Below, one piece after another: positions 23,233-28,442 of a DNA stretch of 28,442 nucleotides. The notes below the pieces were generated by a model. That model had not been told where the DNA came from, ran no database searches, and saw only the letters and a list, made by a program, of their open reading frames with translations. The stretch is from Gallionellaceae bacterium (lineage in GTDB: Bacteria > Pseudomonadota > Gammaproteobacteria > Burkholderiales > Gallionellaceae): the NCBI GenBank assembly GCA_003445795.1, contig DMCN01000086.1:2927-31368 (forward strand). The letters are read 5' to 3'. The translations under genes were made by a program, and so were the position numbers. Each line of letters opens with the position of its first letter. The first letter of the stretch is position 1.

Positions 23233-24063
23233 GAACTTGGCCAGTTCATGCAGATCCCGAATCAAGCTGCGGGAAATGCGATTGAACTCGTCTAGCGACT
23301 GATCCAGACTTTCTTTTGAACCGCTTTGGATCTTGATCACGATGTCCCCGGCGATCTTGTGGAACTCGGCGTGGGTCTTCTTGAGATCTTCAAAATGGGG
23401 TTGGTCGTGGAATATCTTTGAAAAGGGGCTGTGGATCCATTTGCCCAGCTCGCATCCCGTATCGATATAGGCTTCCTCTGGACTGAACTTCTCCTTTGAT
23501 ACGCCATCGATCGCACTCTGGAACCGTGTTTTCCATTTGATATGAGCCTGGATCGCTTCCAGCAGATCCAAGCCGGAGCGCTGCCCGGAATTGTCCGCTT
23601 CGATGACGCCCTTCTTCTTTTTCAGCCCCAGACGGTACAGGAGTCCCGAGTTGGTCTGGTAGGTCTGGATGTTCTCGAACAGTTCAAAGTGTCTGACGAA
23701 GGGCCGGCTCAGCAGCGGGTTCTTCAGCATCTGGGCGTAATCGCCTTTCTGGAACTGCAACTGGTGGGTGGCGAACGCAATGCCCAGGTTGTAAAGAGAG
23801 AAGCCATTCTCGATCCAGTTCTTCCAGTTGTCTTCCGTTGCGCGCAAATCCCAATCGACCTCGCTGCTGTCGACTCCGGAAAGCGTCGAAGTCGCCATTC
23901 CGTCTTCAATCACGAGCACACCGCGCGGCTGGGGTTCCCCGACGAAACCGTAACCGACACGGGAAGAAAACGATGCCTTCTGCAGGGGTTCAAAGACCTG
24001 GGGTGCCGAGTTCCATGCGTTCTTCAGGTCGGACATCCATTGTTCAGAGAATAACGGGATCAT
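23227..24063 (-). CDS. Soluble SCP2-like lipid-binding domain fused to a CZB zinc-binding domain
   Basis: The 278-aa protein has an N-terminal SCP-2-like sterol/lipid-carrier domain (about residues 5-125; RGVLVIEDG, VDWDLRATEDNWKNW, LQFQKGDYAQMLKNPLL) and a C-terminal chemoreceptor zinc-binding (CZB) domain at about 165-240. The four CZB ligands are in place: His174 (IQAHIKWK), Cys204 (CELGKWIHSPF), His231 and His235 (HAEFH). In known proteins CZB domains sense zinc or hypochlorous acid within chemoreceptors and diguanylate cyclases. Here the domain is joined to a putative lipid carrier, with no membrane helix or signalling output visible. The start at 24063 has AAGAGG upstream; a longer in-frame start at 24216 adds a stretch without domain character. 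It is monocistronic. Confidence 0.8.
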   Translation of the reverse strand: MIPLFSEQWMSDLKNAWNSAPQVFEPLQKASFSSRVGYGFVGEPQPRGVLVIEDGMATSTLSGVDSSEVDWDLRATEDNWKNWIENGFSLYNLGIAFATHQLQFQKGDYAQMLKNPLLSRPFVRHFELFENIQTYQTNSGLLYRLGLKKKKGVIEADNSGQRSGLDLLEAIQAHIKWKTRFQSAIDGVSKEKFSPEEAYIDTGCELGKWIHSPFSKIFHDQPHFEDLKKTHAEFHKIAGDIVIKIQSGSKESLDQSLDEFNRISRSLIRDLHELAKFM

Positions 24064-24243
24064 GACTGTGGGCCTCTTGAGTGGCGAGGGAAAAAGCATA
24101 ACCGGAATGGCGGCCATAACGGTAATACTTTTTCCACAAAGCACGGATCTGGCGTCAATTACCAATGATTGCGGTGTGGTCTTGCGGTGAGGGCTGATGA
24201 CCAGTGCGCGAATCATAACTGTTGACTGAACATGTGGCTGGTA

Positions 24244-24262
24244 GGCGAAGCTGAGTCCAGCA
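24244..24262 (+). repeat. Dispersed repeat copy 2
   Basis: Reads GGCGAAGCTGAG and then diverges; in the 257-bp spacer upstream of the SCP2-CZB gene. It shares the GCGAAGCTGA core with the other copies. Confidence 0.4.
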
Positions 24263-24297
24263 AAAAATCCACTCCAGTACCTAATGCTCTCGAAGGG

Positions 24298-24325
24298 AAT
24301 GTGAAGCTGAACTGCCCTCTTTAGC
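24298..24325 (+). repeat. Dispersed repeat copy 3
   Basis: Begins AATGTGAAGCTGAA and continues with CCC, TTTAGCT, as in the copy at 25827. It touches the 3' end of the PAS gene. Confidence 0.45.
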
Positions 24326-24830
24326 TCTCGTGATCAAAACGCTCGACTCTGACCAGGGCCAGTTCGCCGACCTTTTCAGTTGAGATCTGCAACACATGGG
24401 GCTGTATGCCGTCTGCCTTCCTGATTTGCAGCGTTGTCGCAACGCCGATATGCGAATCGCCCGTGTTGAAGGTATCGACAATCGCATCCTTGATCTTGCA
24501 GTTCTCGCAATTGACATCTTTGCCGCAGCCGGCCTCCGTAAACGAATGGATGCAGTCAAAGACCTGGCCTCCCCGCTTGTCTTCGACCTGATGTAATTCC
24601 TTGCCGAACAAGCCGAGCGCCTTCTTGTTTGCGGTGATCACTTGTCTTGGATTCCCCTGCATTAAAAGCACCGGGGCGCCGAGAGTCTCCAGCATTTCGC
24701 GGCTGTTCGGGGTGTCTGATAGCAGGGGCGAGCATGCCTCGCATATGCCGCTTGTGATTCTGATGCGCGCGTCCGACGTCGATGCTTTCCCGCAAACCTT
24801 GCATGCCACGGACAAAATTTTATCGCTCAT
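24321..24830 (-). CDS. Zinc-finger/PAS domain protein, cysteine-rich
   Basis: The 169-aa protein begins with a treble-clef-like CxxC-x16-CxxC module (Cys10, 13, 30, 33), followed by a PAS fold at about residues 43-150 (ETLGAPVLLMQGN, VITANKKALGLFGKE). A second cysteine group sits inside the PAS domain: Cys in VFDCIHSF, then AGCGKDVNCENCKIKDAI. PAS proteins of this cysteine-bearing type occur as sensors, but here no kinase, cyclase or DNA-binding domain follows, so it would act through a partner. AGGGA lies seven bases before the ATG at 24830; an ATG at 24845, immediately after the sigma stop, is the alternative. Third gene of the CMD-sigma-PAS operon; a redox or metal sensor that controls the sigma factor is an inference. 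Confidence 0.8.
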   Translation of the reverse strand: MSDKILSVACKVCGKASTSDARIRITSGICEACSPLLSDTPNSREMLETLGAPVLLMQGNPRQVITANKKALGLFGKELHQVEDKRGGQVFDCIHSFTEAGCGKDVNCENCKIKDAIVDTFNTGDSHIGVATTLQIRKADGIQPHVLQISTEKVGELALVRVERFDHES

Positions 24831-24845
24831 GAAAAGTTCCCTCAT

Positions 24846-25448
24846 TCAGTCGCGCCGGTGACAGCGCAGCACGTTGTCTTCCTCGCGGTACAAGTTACAT
24901 TCCTTTTGTAGCACAGTCTTTAATTTGGCACGGGCCCGGTGGATGCGTATTTTTGCGTTCGCCTCCGAGCAGCCGCAGGCGGTCGCCGTTTCGCGCGCGC
25001 TCAATCCGCCGAAGTCATGCAGCATGATGGCAATACGAAATTCTTCCGGCAACGCCGCAACGACTTCACGCACGCAGGCATTCATCTGATCAAGTGCGAG
25101 GCGTTGCTCCGGCGTCGGGGCATCATCCGGCAATCCGGACGCCTCGCTTTCATCCACAGCGAGCGGTGACGCGCCCCGCTTGCGAAAATGGTCCATCGCA
25201 ATTCGCGTGGCAATGGTGTAGGCCCAGGTCTTCACGCTGGACAGGCCTTCAAAATCCGGCAGACCGCGCGCGATGCGAATCAGCGTTTCCTGCAGCAGAT
25301 CCTCGGCAATGCTGCGATCCGCGACGACTCGTTGCAGATAACGCCCGAGCGGGCCGGAAAGCTCCTTGGCCACATCCTCGAACGACAGGTCTTCGGGGTG
25401 TGCGTTGATCTTGTCGTCTGTGTCACGCTCATTTGCAGATCGCATCAC
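24846..25448 (-). CDS. ECF-type RNA polymerase sigma factor with C-terminal Cys motif
   Basis: The 200-aa protein has region 2 (DLLQETLIRIARGLPDF, VKTWAYTIATRIAMDHFRKR, about residues 50-92) and region 4 (LPEEFRIAIMLHDFGGLSARETATACGCSEANAKIRIHRARAKLK, a helix-turn-helix). Unlike a minimal ECF factor it ends in KECNLYREEDNVLRCHRRD, a short tail with two Cys and one His that could bind a metal or form a disulfide. No anti-sigma factor is encoded nearby. The ATG overlaps the stop of the CMD gene (ATGA at 25445-25448), so the two are coupled. It lacks the SnoaL-type extension of ECF41 factors, which are also linked to CMD proteins. Targets are unknown and may include its own operon. Confidence 0.88.
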   Translation of the reverse strand: MMRSANERDTDDKINAHPEDLSFEDVAKELSGPLGRYLQRVVADRSIAEDLLQETLIRIARGLPDFEGLSSVKTWAYTIATRIAMDHFRKRGASPLAVDESEASGLPDDAPTPEQRLALDQMNACVREVVAALPEEFRIAIMLHDFGGLSARETATACGCSEANAKIRIHRARAKLKTVLQKECNLYREEDNVLRCHRRD

Positions 25449-25705
25449 TCCGCCCCGGTTTTCGCGCAGCCACAGCCGCTTGCCGCTTCATCCGCAGGCC
25501 CGTCCCGCTGCACTGCTTCCAGCACGGCCCGTGCCGGTACTTGCCTGACCTTGTCGGCCAGCTCAACCGCCTCCATGATTTGCGCATCCGACAGGCCGAG
25601 CTTCTTTGCCTTGGCCATGTGGTATGTCACACACGGAATACAGTTACTTGCAACGGATGCGCCAATCGCCACCAATTCCCGTTCAGCCGGGCTCAGTTTT
25701 TCCAC
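25445..25705 (-). CDS. Carboxymuconolactone decarboxylase/AhpD-like protein, GTG start
   Basis: The 86-aa protein has the CMD/AhpD active motif CxxCxxxH (Cys22, Cys25, His29 in NCIPCVTYH), which suggests peroxidase or disulfide-reductase chemistry rather than decarboxylation. The C-terminal tail adds a second cysteine pair (Cys78 and Cys80 in SGCGCAK). The start is a GTG at 25705 with AGGAGG four bases upstream, the best ribosome-binding site of the region; no ATG is suitably placed. First gene of the operon with the sigma factor and the PAS protein. Confidence 0.85.
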   Translation of the reverse strand: MEKLSPAERELVAIGASVASNCIPCVTYHMAKAKKLGLSDAQIMEAVELADKVRQVPARAVLEAVQRDGPADEAASGCGCAKTGAE

Positions 25706-25709
25706 GTTA

Positions 25710-25715
25710 CCTCCT
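25710..25715 (-). promoter_or_regulatory. Shine-Dalgarno site deciding a GTG start
   Basis: AGGAGG on the minus strand, four bases before the GTG at 25705-25703 of the CMD gene. Confidence 0.8.
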
Positions 25716-25764
25716 CGATAGGTTGATTCATGCCATCCGGCACGAGTACTTGCTTAGACGTATT

Positions 25765-25772
25765 GGGGGGGG
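25765..25772. repeat. Run of eight G (C on the coding strand) upstream of the CMD-sigma-PAS operon
   Basis: The homopolymer lies 60 bases upstream of the CMD start, in the presumed promoter or leader. Such tracts can change length by slippage and alter promoter spacing. Confidence 0.5.
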
Positions 25773-25826
25773 TAGAAAGATACACCCAAGGGGTGATATT
25801 TTGGACAGCTAAAGGCTGGGGGAGGA

Positions 25827-25857
25827 AATGCGAAGCTGACCCGTTTAGCTGACCCCA
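25827..25857 (+). repeat. Dispersed repeat copy 4 with internal AGCTGACCC duplication
   Basis: AATGCGAAGCTGACCC is followed by GTTT and AGCTGACCCC; AGCTGACCC occurs at 25834-25842 and again at 25848-25856. It is the best-preserved copy of the family in the window. Confidence 0.55.
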
Positions 25858-25858
25858 G

Positions 25859-25912
25859 GTATGCGAAGCAGAGCCCGTTAGCTGCGACCCCAATAGCTTT
25901 CGACCCCAATAG
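25859..25912 (+). repeat. Dispersed repeat copy 5 plus tandem CGACCCCAATAG
   Basis: GTATGCGAAGCAGAGCCC is a further copy of the family. It is followed by the exact 12-bp direct repeat CGACCCCAATAG at 25885-25896 and 25901-25912, separated by CTTT. GACCCCAAT motifs of this type resemble REP-like elements common in related genomes (from memory). Confidence 0.55.
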
Positions 25913-25932
25913 TTCTTAGAAGCAATATCGAC

Positions 25933-27183
25933 TCAAGCTTTGTACATAGCGTATAGCTCATGCCAAATGGTATTCAATAACATTCCTTGAGCAGTGCGAA
26001 GCAATTCGCTATCTGCTTCGCTAAGCCTAGCTGCTTTCGAATGGACCAGTCGTCCTCGGAGATTAAGAACTGCCGTATATTCTGCAATCATCTTTTCACG
26101 CTCAGAGCGATTTTTTCCGAGCAGGAATGCATAGCGATCTGCAAGCCTTTTCGACATATTTTCAAGATGATTGTCGCTACCAAACAATGCCTCCAGTCCT
26201 ATGCAAGCAGCGATATATGCAAAGGATTGATTGTCAGCAAAGATTGAATCTTGGTACCACTCCATTGCTGTGGAGATCCCCTCAAAGTCTGAGTGTGCCT
26301 CTGAGTTAAAAAATTTGACAGCGTTGTACAAGATGCCGCGAAAAGCTGTGCACTTTTCTTCGTCTGTTTCAGCCGGCCTACCTGGGTCAGTCAAGATGGT
26401 CGCCCCCTTGTTGTCGTAGACAATTAGCTTGTTCTCATTAGGGATCAATTTCCCGAAACAGCGGGCAATTGAATCCGGTAAATTGACCTCCCTAGTTTGG
26501 TCTACGCTGTTATCAGTCAGGGTTGCTCTTGCTTTGTTCTGCGAATAATTCCTTTGGCAGTTTCCATGCGTAGTGAGGATGAATGCACATTGTTTTGCAA
26601 GTGATAGGCACATGGAAGCAGTTAGAGAATCCGTGCTCCAGTCAGAATATCCGCTTGCCGAAAACTCAATGTATGTATTGAAGTTACATAAGACTTCCCC
26701 ATTCGCTGGCGGAGACCGCATAAGAGTCGCTAGAGTATTCAGTTGCGAATTGACAGCGACAATTCGGATTGATTTTGAAATCTCAAATGTTGCTGCACCC
26801 CACTTCGGGAAAGAGGTAAGTTCAATTCTCAACGTGTACGTCCGCGGCAAGGACTCGATATATTCCTTAATCCGCCCCACTAGCGATTCTCGTAAATCTG
26901 CGTTGTTCAGGTCAGACAATGGCCCTGTACGACCCTGATTTTCGGCTTCTAATTCAAAGCATCGATTGAAAATGATTGCTAGTGCGTTGCTCTTGTTGAG
27001 AAAGCTTTTATGAAGATCAACTATAGTTTCTTGTAATTCTTCACATTCAGGATTCCACTTAAATAAAAAATTTTCGCCAATAACTAAAGTTAAAACGTAT
27101 TTCTCGATTGCAGCTAGGCGCTTCCCCTTCACCACAATCTTGTGAGAAGAGTTTACTGAGCTATACGGCTGCTTTGTGGCCAT
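25933..27183 (-). CDS. HEPN (Apea-like) domain protein, probable defence-type RNase
   Basis: The 416-aa protein has an unrecognised N-terminal region (about 1-290) and a C-terminal helical HEPN domain resembling the Apea-like group: YIAACIGLEALFGSDNHLENM, then ADRYAFLLGKNRSEREKM and LRGRLVHSKAARLSE. The last piece contains the RxxxxH ribonuclease motif (Arg376 to His381). HEPN proteins of this group are linked to abortive infection and phage defence, acting as RNA-cleaving toxins. The gene is markedly more AT-rich than the chromosomal genes around it, and the start at 27183 follows GGAG by six bases or so. It sits next to a toxin-antitoxin pair and downstream of mutS, fitting a small acquired defence islet. 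No partner gene of a known two-gene HEPN system is adjacent. Confidence 0.75.
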   Translation of the reverse strand: MATKQPYSSVNSSHKIVVKGKRLAAIEKYVLTLVIGENFLFKWNPECEELQETIVDLHKSFLNKSNALAIIFNRCFELEAENQGRTGPLSDLNNADLRESLVGRIKEYIESLPRTYTLRIELTSFPKWGAATFEISKSIRIVAVNSQLNTLATLMRSPPANGEVLCNFNTYIEFSASGYSDWSTDSLTASMCLSLAKQCAFILTTHGNCQRNYSQNKARATLTDNSVDQTREVNLPDSIARCFGKLIPNENKLIVYDNKGATILTDPGRPAETDEEKCTAFRGILYNAVKFFNSEAHSDFEGISTAMEWYQDSIFADNQSFAYIAACIGLEALFGSDNHLENMSKRLADRYAFLLGKNRSEREKMIAEYTAVLNLRGRLVHSKAARLSEADSELLRTAQGMLLNTIWHELYAMYKA

Positions 27184-27255
27184 TATTTCTCCATTCAGTT
27201 GATTTCTTGATCGTGGCAAAAAGGGGCAGCTTCAAAATATTCTGCACAGTCATAC

Positions 27256-27549
27256 TTAAGTTCGTTGCTTCCACACTGCCGGATCGCGCGCGCTGTGAAA
27301 CACAGCCAGCACGACGATATGCTGATTCCGTTCGCGAAAATAGATGCAGTAAGGGAATTGCCGGGCGACGGCTTTGCGCACGTCGCGGTACAACATCGGG
27401 AATTGCTCGGGTGTGCTGGCGATGCGCTGTATCAGAAGTTGGATTTCTGCCATGAATTCCATTCCGAGTCCGGGGCGTTCCTTTTCATACCAGTCGCCCG
27501 CTTCGTCAAACTCCGTTCGCGCTTGCTTGCGGAAGATGACGGGCCGCAT
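27256..27549 (-). CDS. ParE/RelE-family toxin
   Basis: The 97-aa protein has the compact RelE/ParE fold signature: VIFRKQARTEFDEAGDWYE, a helical pair through IQRIASTPEQFP, and a C-terminal FPYCIYFRERNQHIVVLAVFHSARDP. Toxins of this superfamily either cleave mRNA on the ribosome (RelE) or poison gyrase (ParE); the residues visible do not decide which. Its ATG overlaps the antitoxin stop by one base (TAATG), so antitoxin comes first and translation is coupled, as is usual. Confidence 0.88.
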   Translation of the reverse strand: MRPVIFRKQARTEFDEAGDWYEKERPGLGMEFMAEIQLLIQRIASTPEQFPMLYRDVRKAVARQFPYCIYFRERNQHIVVLAVFHSARDPAVWKQRT

Positions 27550-27779
27550 TATCGCTGCCAGCGTGTTTGAGCTTCGGCTTTGATGGTTTCCCAGGCGACA
27601 GTGTCGTCAGGCGTTGCGTCATCTTCGGCGAGTCGACGATCCAGCTCGGCCTTCTCTGCCGCATCGGGGGGGAGCAAGCCGGCTTCGATCGCCACGGAAT
27701 CCCAGATGTCTTTCACAAGATCAATGCGCTCTTCGACGCTCATGCTGTCTATGCCCAGTGCGTGCAGTGCTTGTCCCAT
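27549..27779 (-). CDS. Addiction-module antitoxin (TIGR02574/PF09720-like)
   Basis: A 76-aa acidic protein with the family pattern MSVEERIDLVKDIWDSVA followed by the toxin-binding segment DRRLAEDDATPDDTVAWETIKAE. This antitoxin family is typically paired with a ParE/RelE-like toxin, as here. AAGGAG lies six bases before the ATG. It lies about 70 bases downstream of mutS on the same strand, so read-through from mutS is possible; I see no convincing promoter in that gap. Confidence 0.88.
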   Translation of the reverse strand: MGQALHALGIDSMSVEERIDLVKDIWDSVAIEAGLLPPDAAEKAELDRRLAEDDATPDDTVAWETIKAEAQTRWQR

Positions 27780-27848
27780 GATGTTCTCCTTTGTTGCTGC
27801 TCATTCTACGGCAAAGACAATATGGAAAATAGTTGCTGGCCGAGGCTT

Positions 27849-28442
27849 CTATATCAGCTTCTTCAACTGATAAATCCTCTCCAGCGCTTCCTTCGGACTC
27901 ATCTCATCCGGCTGCAGATTGCGTAGCGCAGACAGCAGCGGATGTTCTTCCGGCTCCGGTGCTTCCGGTGCGGCGGTGAAGAGATCGCCTTGCGGGCTTT
28001 GCGCGGCGCTGTTTTGTTCCAGCTTCACCAGTTGTTTCTTTGCGCTGCGGATGACGCTGTTCGGCACGCCTGCCAGTGCGGCGACTTGCAGGCCGTAACT
28101 CTGGCTGGCGGCGCCTTCGTTGACGCTGTGCAGGAAGACGATGCTGTGCTGGTGTTCGATGGCGGCGAGGTGGACGTTGGCGAGTTGTTTGAATTCTTCG
28201 GCCAGTCGCGTGAGTTCGAAGTAGTGCGTGGCGAACAGGGTGTAGCTGCGGTTGATCTCCAGCAGGTGGCGGGCGATGGCGTAGGCGAGGGCGAGGCCGT
28301 CGAAGGTGCTGGTGCCGCGGCCGATCTCGTCCACCAGCACCAGGCTCTTGTCGGTGGCGTTGTGCAGGATGTTGGCGGCCTCGGTCATCTCGACCATGAA
28401 GGTGGAGCGTCCGCTGGCGAGGTCGTCCGATGCGCCGATGCG
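27849..28442 (-). CDS. mutS: DNA mismatch repair protein MutS, C-terminal part
   Basis: The frame is open to the window edge, so the 5' part of the gene lies beyond base 28442; 197 residues are visible. They begin RIGASDDLASGRSTFMVEMTE, continue with the Walker B/ABC-ATPase signature LVLVDEIGRGTSTFDGLALAY, then LFATHYFELTRLAEE, and end with the dimer-forming helix-turn-helix region and the C-terminal PKEALERIYQLKKLI. MutS recognises base mismatches and recruits MutL. The C-terminal linker (GDLFTAAPEAPEPEEHP) is of normal type. The gene is a chromosomal marker bordering the AT-rich islet. Confidence 0.97.
   Translation of the reverse strand, partial: RIGASDDLASGRSTFMVEMTEAANILHNATDKSLVLVDEIGRGTSTFDGLALAYAIARHLLEINRSYTLFATHYFELTRLAEEFKQLANVHLAAIEHQHSIVFLHSVNEGAASQSYGLQVAALAGVPNSVIRSAKKQLVKLEQNSAAQSPQGDLFTAAPEAPEPEEHPLLSALRNLQPDEMSPKEALERIYQLKKLI

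Noticed and set aside
25693..25893. A short frame on the minus strand containing GSASHTWGQLNGSASHF
   Set aside because: The apparent peptide repeat is only the dispersed DNA repeat read in one frame; it overlaps the start region of the CMD gene and has no ribosome-binding site.
1..28442. tRNA, rRNA, CRISPR arrays or insertion-sequence transposases
   Set aside because: I looked for cloverleaf-like segments, regularly spaced repeats and transposase motifs and saw none.

Overview
The window looks like a chromosomal segment of a betaproteobacterium, most likely in the Nitrosomonadales/Gallionellaceae neighbourhood. This rests on the GC-rich coding style, an E. coli-Hyb-like [NiFe] hydrogenase, a long bacterial PPDK, PilU, and REP-like hairpins. 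The taxonomic placement is inference; there is no rRNA in the window. Most genes are housekeeping or energy metabolism, with small unannotated operons from about 14.6 kb onward and a more AT-rich accessory stretch at the right end.

Left part (1-7.3 kb): the 3' end of a biotin carboxylase gene and a complete carboxyltransferase/biotin-carrier gene form a two-subunit pyruvate carboxylase. A REP-like hairpin and a perfect 32-bp palindrome follow, then an AT-rich exported ankyrin-repeat gene and pyruvate phosphate dikinase. Together the carboxylase and PPDK would control pyruvate/PEP/oxaloacetate exchange.

Hydrogenase operon (7.1-12.9 kb, minus strand): hybO-hybA-hybB-hybC-hybD-hypC, tightly packed with ATGA and TGATG overlaps and ending in a clear intrinsic terminator. 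It encodes a membrane-bound, periplasm-facing uptake hydrogenase of the Hyd-2 type. The small subunit lacks the two extra cysteines of oxygen-tolerant enzymes. The 389-bp divergent spacer to pilU carries a good sigma-54 promoter candidate (TGGCAC-N5-TTGT) and a 23-bp imperfect palindrome.

Middle (13.2-23.2 kb): pilU with an unusual Gln/Glu-rich tail; a small unknown protein; a divergent GpsA-like dehydrogenase; a TM/Pro-Ala-rich protein paired with an internally duplicated coiled-coil protein; a DUF2461 protein with a TTG start; an AIF-like flavoprotein; a C_GCAxxG_C_C protein translationally coupled to a soluble Cache-domain protein behind an ATATTAG-N6-CTAATAT palindrome; a 2OG-Fe(II) oxygenase; DUF1653 and DUF3301 proteins; and an orphan FliD-C-like protein.

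Right part (23.2-28.4 kb): a soluble SCP2-CZB fusion with all four zinc ligands; a compact CMD-ECF sigma-PAS operon rich in cysteine motifs and without an anti-sigma gene; a cluster of short dispersed repeats; an AT-rich HEPN (Apea-like) protein; a ParE/RelE-type toxin-antitoxin pair; and the 3' end of mutS. The CMD-ECF-PAS operon, the SCP2-CZB fusion and the HEPN gene beside a TA module downstream of mutS are the best candidates for under-described biology.
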